From contig JANQON010000012.1 in assembly GCA_028289605.1 (NCBI GenBank), forward strand, positions 124,001-188,000: 64,000 bases of DNA, written 5' to 3'. The notes under the pieces are model-generated. The model made no database searches. It saw only the letters and a program-made list of their open reading frames with translations, and had not been told where the DNA came from. Both the position numbers and the translations under genes were made by a program. Positions 8,667-17,781 of the stretch are shown one piece after another. The stretch's first letter is position 1, and each line of letters starts with the position of its first letter. This DNA comes from Hyphococcus sp. (GTDB lineage Bacteria; Pseudomonadota; Alphaproteobacteria; Caulobacterales; Parvularculaceae).

Positions 8667-9002
8667 TAGACCCGAAAACCCCTCTTCGCGGACCCTGCCC
8701 GGCGCGGACCGCGCAACGTGAAACCAAAAAACTCGCGGCATCCCCGAAGCGCCGCATTAACTAAACCGTATCACAGGCCTTCAGGCTTGTGTAGACGGCC
8801 GGCAAACCGCCCTCCGCAAGGCGTAAACCTGTGTCATATCTGCACAATCGCTGATTCTGTCCGCAATTGGCACAATTAGTGGTAGAGTGAACTCTGCATT
8901 TTTTCCAAACGCGTTTGGAATCAGCCGGTAAACCGTTGAAGATAAATGGGTTTACTGTGATGGTGGGTCTCCGCGCCCATGGCATGAGACTTGGGAGCGA
9001 AG
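8667..9002. other. Intergenic region with palindromes, no clear gene
   Basis: 336 bp between the lysozyme-like gene (minus strand) and a small plus-strand ORF. It holds an 18-bp perfect palindrome (8903-8920) and an interrupted inverted repeat GTAAACC/GGTTTAC (8928-8934 and 8949-8955). The short open frames here have no ribosome binding site and no recognisable protein character. It probably contains divergent promoters. Confidence 0.6.
8903..8920. promoter_or_regulatory. 18-bp perfect palindrome, operator-like
   Basis: The sequence TTCCAAACGCGTTTGGAA reads identically on both strands, with a central CG. LacI/GalR-family operators have this type of symmetry, so a repressor site is plausible. 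A second inverted repeat starts 8 bp downstream. The binding protein is unknown and no LacI-type gene is in the window. Confidence 0.5.
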
Positions 9003-9068
9003 ATGTTTAATGCGACTCCGGTTGCGGCCGGGCGCAGCACGTATCCGATGGGAAGACGGGGTCAGTAG
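9003..9068 (+). CDS. Possible 21-residue small ORF or leader peptide
   Basis: ATG at 9003, stop TAG at 9066-9068, encoding MFNATPVAAGRSTYPMGRRG plus a final Gln. GGGAG sits 5 bases before the ATG, which is a credible ribosome binding site. The stop lies 9 bp before the ATG of the next ORF (9078), so translational coupling is possible. No homologue is recognised; coding status is uncertain. Confidence 0.35.
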   Translation: MFNATPVAAGRSTYPMGRRGQ

Positions 9069-9077
9069 AGGTTTGTC

Positions 9078-9308
9078 ATGTTAGGCGGTAATGGGATTGC
9101 AAACATCATCGCGGCGTTGATTGTCGCCGCGGCGATTATTTGGACCGGAGGCTTCGGCGGGCGGGACGCCGCTGGGCCGAGCGACGAAGAATACGCCGAA
9201 TGGCTCACCCGGGCCGTTGGGGATATCCGCAACGACATTGTCGTAAATTGCGGCTGTTGCGGCGACGGAGAAGAAGGCCAGCGGAGGGCCGCCTCCCGTT
9301 CTTTTTAA
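9078..9308 (+). CDS. Small protein with N-terminal hydrophobic signal and CGCC motif
   Basis: 76 aa. Residues 2-25 are a hydrophobic stretch (IANIIAALIVAAAIIWTGG) that could be a signal peptide or anchor. An acidic segment SDEEYAEWLTRAVGDIRND and a cysteine cluster NCGCCGDGEEG follow. The stop TAA (9306-9308) falls in a run of five T. If the ribosome slips back one base there, the frame continues to 9640 and ends in a PEP-CTERM-like tail. It may therefore be the N-terminal half of a broken or frameshifted gene rather than a complete protein. Confidence 0.5.
   Translation: MLGGNGIANIIAALIVAAAIIWTGGFGGRDAAGPSDEEYAEWLTRAVGDIRNDIVVNCGCCGDGEEGQRRAASRSF
9283..9307 (+). terminator. GC hairpin followed by T run at the frame break
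   Basis: GGAGG (9283-9287), loop GCCG, CCTCC (9292-9296), then CGTTCTTTTTA. The short 5-bp stem plus T-run resembles a weak intrinsic terminator. The same GGAGG could instead act as an internal Shine-Dalgarno element upstream of a slippery T-run. Which applies is not decidable from the sequence alone. Confidence 0.35.
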
Positions 9309-9640
9309 CGCCCCGCCCCGTTCCGACGCGGCTAGCCGGCTATAATCCGGCGCCGATCATCGAAACCGGGCGGGCTCCGTCAGCGCCAAAACCGGACGCG
9401 CCGGAACAGGTATTTCCGCCGGCCGAGCCGGTCCCTGTGATTGTGCCGTTAATCACGCCGCCGCCAATCATCAACCCGCCGCCGGTGGTCATCCCGCCGG
9501 GCGAGCCGCCCTGCGATCCGCACGTTGAGGTCTGCGACGACCCGGAGGATCCGCCGACCGACGCCCCGGAACCGGGCCTCCTCGTGATCCTGTTGGCGGC
9601 GATCCTGGCGTTCTGGCGGTTCGGCCTTCGCCGGGCGTAG
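9302..9640 (+). pseudogene. Pro-rich protein fragment with PEP-CTERM-like C-terminus, in -1 frame to the preceding ORF
   Basis: The frame from 9302 to the TAG at 9640 encodes a Pro-rich region (PPPIINPPPVVIPPGEPPCDPH, shown here only in part as PPPIINPPPVVIPP) and then an end of the form PEPG, a hydrophobic helix LLVILLAAILAFW and RFGLRRA. This is the layout of PEP-CTERM/exosortase sorting signals. It has no good start codon or signal peptide of its own, while the preceding ORF (9078-9308) supplies a signal-like N-terminus one frame away. The simplest reading is a single gene interrupted by a frameshift, real, programmed or a sequencing error. It ends 8 bp from the convergent mgtE gene. Confidence 0.5.
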
Positions 9641-9648
9641 CGCCCGCC

Positions 9649-11103
9649 TTACAGCAGCACCACGGCGGCGAGGCCCAGAAACACGAAAAACCCGACAATG
9701 TCGGTGACGGTGGTCACGAAAACGGCCGAGGAGACAGCGGGGTCGGCGCCGGCGCGCTGCAGTCCCAACGGCACCAGGATGCCCGCAAGGCCCGCGCATA
9801 AGAGGTTGATGATCATCGCGGCGCCGACAACGGCGCCAAGCTGCATCGCTGCGGTCTGGTCGCCCCAACCGGACATGAAAAACCACAGGCCCGCAAGCGC
9901 GCCCATAATCAGGGCAAAGAGCATTCCGTTGGCGAGACCCACCAACGCTTCGCGCCAGATGATCCGAGCGGCGTTGGAAGGCGTCAGGTCTTTGGTCGCG
10001 ATTGAACGCACCGCGACCGTCAATGTCTGCGTGCCGGCGTTGCCGCCCATGGACGCGACGATGGGCATCAGCACGGCGAGGGCGACGATTTGGCCGATCG
10101 CCGCATCGAAAAGGGCGATCACGAGCGACGCCATGATCGCCGTCAACAGGTTCACGGCCAGCCACGAAAAGCGCGACCGCACGGTTTCAACGACGGTGTC
10201 GGAAAGACCGGTGTCGGCCTCAACGCCGCCCAGCGCCAGCATGTCTTCCTGAGATTCCTCGCGCACCATCTCGACGACGTCGTCAACGGTGATCATGCCG
10301 ACAAGGCGTTCTGATCCATCAACGACCGGCGACGAGATCAGATTGTACTGCTCGAACAGATACGCGACCTCTTCCTGGTCCATGCTGACGGGTATTTTGC
10401 GCATGGACTGAGACAGCATGATGTCTTCGATCCGCGTCTCCCGCGGGCGCTTCAAAAGGGTCGACAGCGGCACCTCGCCGATGGGCTTGAACGCGGGATC
10501 GACGACAAACACCTCGAAAAACCGGTCCGGCAATTCCTCGGTTGAGCGCAGTCGGTCGATAATCTGGCCGACGGTCCAGTATCCCGGCGCCGCGAAGAAT
10601 TCCCGCTGCATCAATCGTCCGGCGGTGTCTTCGGGATAATCGAGCGCCGCGCGCACCGCGAGGCGGTCCTCAAGCGGGACCTCGGCGAGAATCTCGGCCC
10701 GTTTCTCCTCGTCCAGATCTTCAAGAACGAAGGCAGCGTCATCGGTTTCAAGCTCGACGACCGCTTCGGCCACCTTCGCAGGATCCATCGCCTCGACGAT
10801 ATCGTCGCGCAAATCCTCATCGAGTTCGGCGAGCACGTCGGGAGCGAGGCCGCCGCCCTTTAGTTCAACGAGTTTGAAGCGGTCGTCTTCGTTAAGAAGC
10901 CCGACGAGGTCGGCAAGGTCGGCCGGATGGAGCTCGCTGGTTAACTCTTCAAACGCATCCCGGTCGCCGTCGTGGATCGCATGCGCCACGACATCGACGA
11001 ACTCGGGACTAAGCGACTGGTCCTCTGAGAACTGTGCGTCATCATCGCCTGCGTCTTCCGCGGGGACTCTTTCCAGATCTTCCGTAGGCGGTGTTTCGGT
11101 CAT
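9649..11103 (-). CDS. mgtE: Magnesium transporter MgtE
   Basis: 484 aa inner-membrane Mg2+ channel/transporter. Order of parts: acidic N-terminus, MgtE N domain of alpha-helical repeats (about 40-165: ELHPADLADLVGLLNEDDR ... RAEILAEVPLEDR), a pair of CBS domains (about 165-290: IEDIMLSQSMRKIPVS ... LVGMITVDDVVEMV), a connecting helix, and five membrane helices (from about 310) with the conserved MPIVASMGGNAGTQTL and the final helix. The cytosolic CBS/N domains sense Mg2+ and close the pore when it is high. Monocistronic; 87 bp separate it from the DUF1467 gene upstream region. Confidence 0.95.
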   Translation of the reverse strand: MTETPPTEDLERVPAEDAGDDDAQFSEDQSLSPEFVDVVAHAIHDGDRDAFEELTSELHPADLADLVGLLNEDDRFKLVELKGGGLAPDVLAELDEDLRDDIVEAMDPAKVAEAVVELETDDAAFVLEDLDEEKRAEILAEVPLEDRLAVRAALDYPEDTAGRLMQREFFAAPGYWTVGQIIDRLRSTEELPDRFFEVFVVDPAFKPIGEVPLSTLLKRPRETRIEDIMLSQSMRKIPVSMDQEEVAYLFEQYNLISSPVVDGSERLVGMITVDDVVEMVREESQEDMLALGGVEADTGLSDTVVETVRSRFSWLAVNLLTAIMASLVIALFDAAIGQIVALAVLMPIVASMGGNAGTQTLTVAVRSIATKDLTPSNAARIIWREALVGLANGMLFALIMGALAGLWFFMSGWGDQTAAMQLGAVVGAAMIINLLCAGLAGILVPLGLQRAGADPAVSSAVFVTTVTDIVGFFVFLGLAAVVLL

Positions 11104-11190
11104 GGCCGCTGGTTTCCCGCATCCTCGCGCAGACGCATGTTGAGGTCACTGCTAGGCTAGGCCGCGATCCTTGGCAAGGAGGGAACTTGG

Positions 11191-11436
11191 CTACTCGCGA
11201 AAGTCGATGAAGCCGCTCATGATGAAGACGGATGTAAGGACGGTGAGGATGGCGGCGATCCAGCTTGCGCGTATGGCCTTCTGTTTCAGTTGCGGATCGA
11301 CGGGCGCGCCCGGGTCCGCGCCGTCAACGCCGTCGTCCGGCGTTTCCCAGCGACTCTTAACGCCGGTGGGCAGTACCGCCATGAAAGCGATCCACCACCA
11401 AAGTACGTAAATGACGATAACAGCAACAACGTTCAT
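11191..11436 (-). CDS. DUF1467 family membrane protein
   Basis: 81 aa. Two predicted membrane helices (about 4-24 and 57-77) flank a short polar loop with PTGVKSRWETPDDG, the conserved motif of DUF1467. The family is typical of alphaproteobacteria and its function is unknown. Its start codon directly abuts the stop codon of rnj, so it is the last gene of the nuo-birA-coaX-rnj block, the position it usually has in this class. Confidence 0.88.
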   Translation of the reverse strand: MNVVAVIVIYVLWWWIAFMAVLPTGVKSRWETPDDGVDGADPGAPVDPQLKQKAIRASWIAAILTVLTSVFIMSGFIDFRE

Positions 11437-13083
11437 TTATGCGCCTCTATGGACATGGGTTTGAATGAGCGGTCGTTTGCCCCACGCCTCATCAAAGTAT
11501 ACGCGCGCGGCGCGCTTGACGACCAGTTCCACCGCCTCCTCATCCAGTCGCTTCAAGCGCGGCATATCGGCTACGGCCGCGGCGATGTCGTCGGCCAGCG
11601 GCGCCTCGCCGAAGTAGACGCCGTGGCCGGATATCGCGACATCGCCGACGAAATCGCCCTTTTTGCCGACCGTCAGCGAAACAAAGAGAACGCCGGCGTA
11701 TCCCAGCTTTTTTCTCTCCCGAATCGGCGCCGCCCCATCCGCCAGCAATGCGTCGCCATCGAGGTACATTCGTCCCGACGGCACTTCGTCAAGCACTTCC
11801 GGGCCCTCCGGCGCGAGGCGAATAAGATCGCCGTTGCGCGGCGCCAGGGCTTCTTCAACGCCAAGACGCACGGCGAGGTCGGCGTGCTCCTCCAAATGCC
11901 GCGCCTCGCCATGGACCGGTATCGCAATATGCGGGCGCGCCCATTCATACATGGCCTTTAATTCATCGCGGCAGGGATGGCCGGAAACGTGAATGAATTC
12001 ATCTTTCTCGGTGATGACGTTGACGCCGCGGTCGACCAGTTCATTCTGAAGATTGTAAATCTCGCGCTCATTGCCGGGGATGATCTTCGACGAGAAAATA
12101 ACCGTATCGCCATCGCTTAGAACGAGGTCGCGATGATCGTCTCGCGCAATGCGCGCGAGCGCGGCGCGCGGCTCGCCCTGGCTGCCGGTGCAGAGATAAA
12201 GCACATGCTGCCTCGGCAGATGACCGGCGTCTTTCGGATCGACGAAGGCGAGGCCCCTCGGCAGCAATCCCACTTCGCGCGCGGCGTCGACGATGCGCAG
12301 CATCGATCGGCCAAGCAAACACACGCTCCGGTCGGCCGCGGCGGCGGCTTCGCAAATCGATACGACGCGGCTGACATTAGAAGCGAATGTCGTGACCGCA
12401 ACCCGGCCAGTCTGTTTGCTGATGAGTTCAACCAGGTGTTTTCGCACTTTACCTTCGGAACCGGACTCGCCCGGCGAAAACACATTCGTTGAATCGCAAA
12501 CCATGGCGAGAAGACCCGCATCCCCAAGCTTGCGGATGGCGGCTGCGTCGGCTTCAGGGCCAAGCGTCGGGTTCGGGTCGATTTTCCAGTCGCCGGTATG
12601 CAGCACGGTCCCGAGTTCCGTCTTGATCACCACCGCGGAGGGCTCCGGAATGGAGTGAGTCAGCGTGACATATTCCAGATCGAACGGTCCGAGCGACAAT
12701 TTCGAGTTCATGTCGATGATGTTGAGCTCGACGTCGTCGGCGCCGTATTCGTCGAGCTTGCGCTGCACCAGCGCAGCCGTAAACGGCGTTGCGTAGACGG
12801 GACACCCAAGCTGCGGCGCAATCAACGCGACCGCGCCGATATGGTCCTCATGGCCATGCGTTAACAGTAGGCCGTGCAGCGCCTCTCGTTCTTCGATAAT
12901 ATAAGACGGGTCCGGACAAATGAGATCGACGCCCGGCGTTGAAAGGTCGCCAAAGGTGACGCCGCAATCGATCATGATCCATTGCCGGTTGGCTTCGGTG
13001 CCGAACCCGTAAAGGTTCATATTCATGCCAATCTCGCCGGATCCGCCGAGGGGCAAAAAAACAAGTTCTTTTCTTGACATCAA
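11437..13083 (-). CDS. rnj: Ribonuclease J
   Basis: 548 aa metallo-beta-lactamase/beta-CASP ribonuclease with 5'-3' exonuclease and endonuclease activity on RNA, acting in mRNA turnover and rRNA maturation. The zinc-binding motif [13 protein letters not shown] is at about residues 72-84; [13 protein letters not shown] and [10 protein letters not shown] follow; the beta-CASP part contains [12 protein letters not shown] and [10 protein letters not shown]; the later conserved [12 protein letters not shown] and [10 protein letters not shown] complete the active site. Length is normal. The start overlaps the stop of coaX by 4 bases (ATGA), indicating translational coupling. Alphaproteobacteria commonly carry both RNase J and RNase E, as seen here. 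Confidence 0.95.
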   Translation of the reverse strand: MMSRKELVFLPLGGSGEIGMNMNLYGFGTEANRQWIMIDCGVTFGDLSTPGVDLICPDPSYIIEEREALHGLLLTHGHEDHIGAVALIAPQLGCPVYATPFTAALVQRKLDEYGADDVELNIIDMNSKLSLGPFDLEYVTLTHSIPEPSAVVIKTELGTVLHTGDWKIDPNPTLGPEADAAAIRKLGDAGLLAMVCDSTNVFSPGESGSEGKVRKHLVELISKQTGRVAVTTFASNVSRVVSICEAAAAADRSVCLLGRSMLRIVDAAREVGLLPRGLAFVDPKDAGHLPRQHVLYLCTGSQGEPRAALARIARDDHRDLVLSDGDTVIFSSKIIPGNEREIYNLQNELVDRGVNVITEKDEFIHVSGHPCRDELKAMYEWARPHIAIPVHGEARHLEEHADLAVRLGVEEALAPRNGDLIRLAPEGPEVLDEVPSGRMYLDGDALLADGAAPIRERKKLGYAGVLFVSLTVGKKGDFVGDVAISGHGVYFGEAPLADDIAAAVADMPRLKRLDEEAVELVVKRAARVYFDEAWGKRPLIQTHVHRGA

Positions 13084-13850
13084 CTATTCCTGGCCCGGCG
13101 CCAGACCTCGTAGAGACCGCGGATGGTGAGATCGCTGTCGAAAATGTCGACGCTTTGGGTGGCGCCTTCAAACAGCGACGCCACGCCGCCGGTCGCGACC
13201 ACTTTCATCGGCTCTGCATATTCGGATTTGATGCGTTCGATAACGCCCTCTATCAGGCTGACATATCCCCAAAAAACGCCGGTTTGCATTGCCCCGACGG
13301 TATCGGTGCCGATCACTTTCGGCGGACATTCGATCGCCACGCGCGGCAACCTGGCGGCCGCCTCGTGCAGCGCTTGCATCGACAGGTTGATGCCGGGAGC
13401 GATGACGCCGCCCTCAAAGGCGCCGTCCGCGCCGATAATGTCGAAGTTGGTGGCGGTGCCGCTGTCGACAACGACCAGCGGCCCGCCATGGGCGACGAAC
13501 GCACCGACTGCATTGACGAGCCTGTCGGCGCCCGCCTCCGATGGTTTCGGAATGCGCACGGCGACGCCCGGAATATTGTCAGCGGCGACGACAAAGGGCT
13601 CGCACCCGAAATAGCGCCGCGAGAGGTTGCGCAGGTGAAACAGCGATTGCGGCACCACATTTGAAATAACGCAATCGGAAATGTCTTCGAATTTATGGCC
13701 CGCCATGCCCATCAGGCTCGACAGCCAAACCGCATATTCGTCAGCGGTTCGGTTGCTCGACGTGGAGGTTCGCCAGACGGCGGTCGGCGTTTCGCGCTCA
13801 TATAGGGCGATTACGGAATTTGTGTTGCCGACATCGATAGCAAGAAGCAT
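13080..13850 (-). CDS. coaX: Type III pantothenate kinase
   Basis: 256 aa enzyme for the first step of coenzyme A synthesis (phosphorylation of pantothenate). The ASKHA-fold nucleotide site is seen at [18 protein letters not shown], the pantothenate-binding segment at [12 protein letters not shown], and the conserved [15 protein letters not shown] carries the second Asp. Length is typical of CoaX. It sits between birA and rnj with a 4-base overlap to rnj. Confidence 0.95.
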   Translation of the reverse strand: MLLAIDVGNTNSVIALYERETPTAVWRTSTSSNRTADEYAVWLSSLMGMAGHKFEDISDCVISNVVPQSLFHLRNLSRRYFGCEPFVVAADNIPGVAVRIPKPSEAGADRLVNAVGAFVAHGGPLVVVDSGTATNFDIIGADGAFEGGVIAPGINLSMQALHEAAARLPRVAIECPPKVIGTDTVGAMQTGVFWGYVSLIEGVIERIKSEYAEPMKVVATGGVASLFEGATQSVDIFDSDLTIRGLYEVWRRARNS

Positions 13851-13895
13851 GGGCCAACTTTCGACTTCAAGCGCCCTATATAGGCGCGCGGCGGG

Positions 13896-14663
13896 CTATT
13901 CGCCAAACATGATCTCGCCCGCAGCGACTAGGCGCCGCGTCTCACCCTGCGCCAGAATTAGGGCGCCCGTTTGATCGATCCCTGCAAATACGCCGGAACA
14001 CTCCTCGTTCGGCAGGCGCACGCGGATGTCGTCGCCCACCCCCCGCGCCCGCGCAAGCCACGCCTCGCGGATCGGCGAAAATCCTTGCCCCGCCCACAGC
14101 GCGTAGCGGCGCTGAAAAGCGGCGTCGACGGCGCAGACCAGCTGCTCCGGCGAAGGCGTCGGCGCGTCCGACAATGCGGCAAGCGTCGTCGCCTTGTACG
14201 GTAAATCCTGCGGGGCTGATGCGATATTGACGCCGACGCCGACAGCGACAAGCGCGGCGCCGTCATGGTCAATGCGTTCCAGGAGCAGTCCGGCGAGCTT
14301 GGCGCCCTCTCCCAGGACATCATTCGGCCATTTTAGCGACAGCGCGCCGGAACGAACCATCGGTTCAACGGCGTCAAACACCGCAAGGGCGATCACGAAG
14401 GAGAGCTGTCCGAACAGCGCCGCATCGCCTTCCGGTTCGAAAAGAAACGTGCCCGTAAAATTGCCGGCGGCGCTTTCCCAGGATCGACCACGGCGGCCGT
14501 ACCCGGCGGTCTGCTCGACGGCGACAATCCAGAGCGGCCCGTGCTCGCCGTCGCGCGCCCTGCGTTTCGCCTCGGCGCTCGTCGAATCGAGGGTATCGAA
14601 AATTTCGAGTTTTGCGCCGCTGGGTAGTTTCTGAGCCACCAACCCCACTCCGCTCACCCCCAC
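13896..14663 (-). CDS. birA: Biotin--[acetyl-CoA-carboxylase] ligase
   Basis: 255 aa. Attaches biotin to the acceptor Lys of carboxylases; a likely substrate in this window is the carboxylase alpha subunit at 41656-43680. The biotin-binding core is visible: FDTLDSTSAEAKRRA, AVEQTAGYGRRGRSWESA with the GRGRRG-type loop, and LKWPNDVLGEGAKLAG. There is no N-terminal DNA-binding domain, so it is a group I enzyme and not a biotin repressor. An internal GTG start a few codons later (near 14639) is also possible. It is separated from nuoN by a 94 bp gap containing a palindromic repeat. Confidence 0.92.
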   Translation of the reverse strand: MGVSGVGLVAQKLPSGAKLEIFDTLDSTSAEAKRRARDGEHGPLWIVAVEQTAGYGRRGRSWESAAGNFTGTFLFEPEGDAALFGQLSFVIALAVFDAVEPMVRSGALSLKWPNDVLGEGAKLAGLLLERIDHDGAALVAVGVGVNIASAPQDLPYKATTLAALSDAPTPSPEQLVCAVDAAFQRRYALWAGQGFSPIREAWLARARGVGDDIRVRLPNEECSGVFAGIDQTGALILAQGETRRLVAAGEIMFGE

Positions 14664-14668
14664 ATGCC

Positions 14669-14700
14669 CCGCTCATCCCCGCTTTCGCGGGGATGAGCGG
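14669..14700. repeat. REP-like palindromic hairpin, copy 1
   Basis: CCGCTCATCCCCGC, loop TTTC, then the exact complement: a 14-bp perfect stem in the nuoN-birA gap. The same core, with ATGAGCG flanks, is found at 23155-23195 and twice at 41571-41640. It could form an RNA hairpin between nuoN and birA transcripts. Confidence 0.8.
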
Positions 14701-14757
14701 ACGCGGGTTTCAATGCTTTGTGTACCGCGCAAGAGTGGACGACCAGGCGTCGCAAAA

Positions 14758-16200
14758 TCAGAACAACGCCGCCGCCGCATTTTCCGCGACCTGCCGCAAC
14801 GAGCCGATGAATACCGTCAGCACCGGGAACATTAACAGCGCCGAACCCCAGGCGGCGAAGCGCAAAGACGGTCCAGCGTCCCGCTCAAACGCCGGCGCCG
14901 GCTCGTCAAACCACATGAACCAGACAATGCGCAGATAGTAAAAAGCTGACACCGCGCTTGCCAGGACGCCGATCACCGCCAGCCAGACAAGGTCGGCCTG
15001 CACCGCGGCCAGGAAAACGTACCACTTGCCGAAAAAGCCGGCGAGCGGCGGCACCCCGGCCAGCGAGAATAAAAGAACCGTCAAAATTACCGCGAGCGGC
15101 ATATTGGTTTTGGTCAGGCCTGAAAGGTCTTCGATACTTTCCGTCATGCCGCCGCGTCGGCGCATCATCAGGATGCAGGCGAAGGCGCCGATCGTCATCG
15201 CAACGTAGATGGACATGTAGATCAGGACCGCGCTCACGCCCTGCGCCGTGCCGGCGGCGAGGCCCACAAGCGCGTATCCCATATGGCCGATGGATGAATA
15301 CGCCATCAGCCTTTTGATGTTGGTTTGCGCAATCGCGGAAAAGGCGCCCACAACCATGGACGCGATCGCGATCATGGCGACGACCGGCTGCCAGTCCTGC
15401 AAGACGCCCGGGAACGATACCGTCAGCGCACGAGCGAACAACGCCATGCCAGCCAGCTTTGGCGCGGCGGCGAAAAACGCCGTTACCGGCGTCGGCGCGC
15501 CCTCGTAAACATCAGGCGTCCACATATGGAACGGCGCTGCGGATATTTTAAACGCCAGGCCGGAAATCAGAAACACAAGACCGATGATGAGGCCCACATT
15601 GTCCTCTTCAGCGGCGGCGACGCGCGCAATCTCTTCAAAAGACGTGGACCCCGAAAAGCCGTAAACGAGGGACGCTCCGTAAAGAAGCAGCCCCGACGAC
15701 AGCGCGCCGAGGACGAAGTATTTCAGTCCCGCCTCGGTGGACCGGCGGCTGTCGCGATTGAATGACGCCAGAATGTAGAGCGCGAGACTCTGGGTTTCGA
15801 CGCCCATATAGAGCGAAATCAAATCGCTCGCCGACACCATCAGCGACATGCCGAAGGCGGCGAGCACAATCAGCACCGGATACTCGAAATGGCGGCCGTG
15901 TTCGCCTTCGACAAAATTATGCGACATGAGAATCGCAATCGCGGCGGCCGCGAAAATGATGACTTTGGCGAAGGTTGCAAAGGCGTCAATCTGGAAGGCG
16001 CCGTCGAAGATGGACGGATTTTGCGGCGCTGGGCCGGCGATCGTCAGCACCAGGGCGATGATCAGCAAGCCGACGCAGCCATAGGAAATCTGCGGCGTGG
16101 ATTTATCGCCCAGCAACACGCCGGTGATCAAAAGCGCCATCGAACCGATGGCGAGCGCCAGTTCCGGCAGGGTGAATGTGAGCGTTTCGAAGATGCCCAT
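14758..16200 (-). CDS. nuoN: NADH-quinone oxidoreductase subunit N
   Basis: 480 aa, about 14 membrane helices. One of three antiporter-like proton-pumping subunits of respiratory complex I. Conserved features: VSASDLISLYMGVETQSLALYIL with the key Glu, SSGLLLYGASLVYGF, FKISAAPFHMWTPDVYEGAPTP with the conserved Lys, RLMAYSSIGHMGYAL, and the C-terminal LAGVPPLAGFFGKWYVF. The start is 4 bp from the end of nuoM, as expected for a tight operon. Confidence 0.96.
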   Translation of the reverse strand: MGIFETLTFTLPELALAIGSMALLITGVLLGDKSTPQISYGCVGLLIIALVLTIAGPAPQNPSIFDGAFQIDAFATFAKVIIFAAAAIAILMSHNFVEGEHGRHFEYPVLIVLAAFGMSLMVSASDLISLYMGVETQSLALYILASFNRDSRRSTEAGLKYFVLGALSSGLLLYGASLVYGFSGSTSFEEIARVAAAEEDNVGLIIGLVFLISGLAFKISAAPFHMWTPDVYEGAPTPVTAFFAAAPKLAGMALFARALTVSFPGVLQDWQPVVAMIAIASMVVGAFSAIAQTNIKRLMAYSSIGHMGYALVGLAAGTAQGVSAVLIYMSIYVAMTIGAFACILMMRRRGGMTESIEDLSGLTKTNMPLAVILTVLLFSLAGVPPLAGFFGKWYVFLAAVQADLVWLAVIGVLASAVSAFYYLRIVWFMWFDEPAPAFERDAGPSLRFAAWGSALLMFPVLTVFIGSLRQVAENAAAALF

Positions 16201-16204
16201 AACC

Positions 16205-17779
16205 TTAAAGCCCGCTTCCGAGCGCTGCGCCCATATTGTTCATGAGGATGTCGACTGACGGCGAAAACACCGACAGCGCCGGCCCCGGATTGAACCCAAG
16301 ATAGAGCGCGAACGCCATCAGGACGGCGAGCATGCCGAGTTCACGCGTATCGACGTCCGGTATCGTCTCCAGAGCCTCATTGACGATCGTGCCGTAGATA
16401 ACCTGACGGTAGAGCCGCAACGCATAAGCGGCCGACAGGATGACGCCAAACGCGGCGAAGAATGCGATCCAGGAATTCACCTTGAACGCGCCGGTCATGG
16501 CGAGGATCTCGCCGACGAAACCGGACGTCCCCGGCAGGCCGACATTGCCCAGAGTGAAGAATAAGAACAGGAAAGCATAGAGCGGCATACGATGCACGAG
16601 CCCGCCATAGGCCGCAATTTCGCGCGTATGCATGCGGTCGTAGACGACGCCGACGCATAAAAAGAGCGCGCCGGAGATAAAGCCGTGGGAGAGCATCTGG
16701 AATAGCCCGCCCTCAATCCCCTGTTTCGTACCGGTGAAAATGCCCATGGTGACGAAACCCATATGGGCCACCGACGAATAAGCGATGAGCTTTTTCATAT
16801 CCTCCTGCGCCAGCGCGACGAGAGAGGTGTAGATGATCGCGACAATCGACAGCGCAAACACGATCGGTGAAAAATCCATCGACGCATCGGGGAACATGGG
16901 CAGCGAAAAGCGCAAAAATCCGTACCCGCCCATCTTCAACAGGATCGCCGCCAGCACCACCGAACCGGCGGTCGGGGCCTGGACGTGAGCGTCAGGCAGC
17001 CAGGTATGCACCGGCCACATCGGCATCTTCACCGCGAAGGACGCAAAGAACGCGAACCATAACCATTTCTGCGCGCCGACCGGGAAGTCGAATTGCTGCA
17101 GCGCCACGATGTCCGTGGTGCCGGCGGTGGCGTACATCCACGCCATGGCGATCAGCAACAGGAGCGATCCGACCAGCGTATAGAGAAAGAACTTCAGCGC
17201 AGCGTAGACTTTCGACGGCATTTCAAAACCGGCGAACGCCTTTGTTCCCTTTGATCCCCAAACGCCGATGATCAGGAACATCGGGATCAGGCTGCCTTCG
17301 AAGAAGATATAGAAGAGGAACAGATCGAGGGCGCAGAAAACGCCGATCATCAGCGTTTCAAGGACGAGAAACGCGATCATGTAGTCTGCAACGCGGTTCT
17401 TGATGGCGTCCCATGAGGCGAGAATGCAGATCGGCATAATGAACGTGGTCAGCAGCACGAACAGGATGGAGATGCCGTCGACGCCCATCTTGTAAGAGAC
17501 GCCGCCGCCGATCCACGCATATTGCTCGACCAGTTGGAAACCGCCGTTCGACGGATCGAACAGCGCATAGACGCCGAGCGAAATCGCAAACGTGCCAACC
17601 GTAAAGGCCAGCGCGATGATCTTTGCGCTGCGGTCGAGTTGCTCCAACGCGGCGCCGACGATCGCGCCGTCATTGTCTTTCTTTGCAACCACGCGCGCCG
17701 CCATGATGAACAGGGCGCCGACCAACGGCGCGAACGTCATCATGGTGAGCCAGGGCTGGCTGGCGAAACTCTCGGTCAT
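16205..17779 (-). CDS. nuoM: NADH-quinone oxidoreductase subunit M
   Basis: 524 aa membrane subunit of complex I, antiporter-like proton channel. Conserved signatures: [39 protein letters not shown] with the essential Glu, [20 protein letters not shown] with the Lys/His channel residues, [15 protein letters not shown], and [12 protein letters not shown]. Length is typical for alphaproteobacteria. Two bases separate it from nuoL. Confidence 0.97.
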   Translation of the reverse strand: MTESFASQPWLTMMTFAPLVGALFIMAARVVAKKDNDGAIVGAALEQLDRSAKIIALAFTVGTFAISLGVYALFDPSNGGFQLVEQYAWIGGGVSYKMGVDGISILFVLLTTFIMPICILASWDAIKNRVADYMIAFLVLETLMIGVFCALDLFLFYIFFEGSLIPMFLIIGVWGSKGTKAFAGFEMPSKVYAALKFFLYTLVGSLLLLIAMAWMYATAGTTDIVALQQFDFPVGAQKWLWFAFFASFAVKMPMWPVHTWLPDAHVQAPTAGSVVLAAILLKMGGYGFLRFSLPMFPDASMDFSPIVFALSIVAIIYTSLVALAQEDMKKLIAYSSVAHMGFVTMGIFTGTKQGIEGGLFQMLSHGFISGALFLCVGVVYDRMHTREIAAYGGLVHRMPLYAFLFLFFTLGNVGLPGTSGFVGEILAMTGAFKVNSWIAFFAAFGVILSAAYALRLYRQVIYGTIVNEALETIPDVDTRELGMLAVLMAFALYLGFNPGPALSVFSPSVDILMNNMGAALGSGL

Positions 17780-17781
17780 CG

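Noticed and set aside
8761-8985. 74-residue minus-strand open frame upstream of the lysozyme-like gene
   Set aside because: No ribosome binding site, overlaps the operator-like palindrome, and composition is not protein-like.
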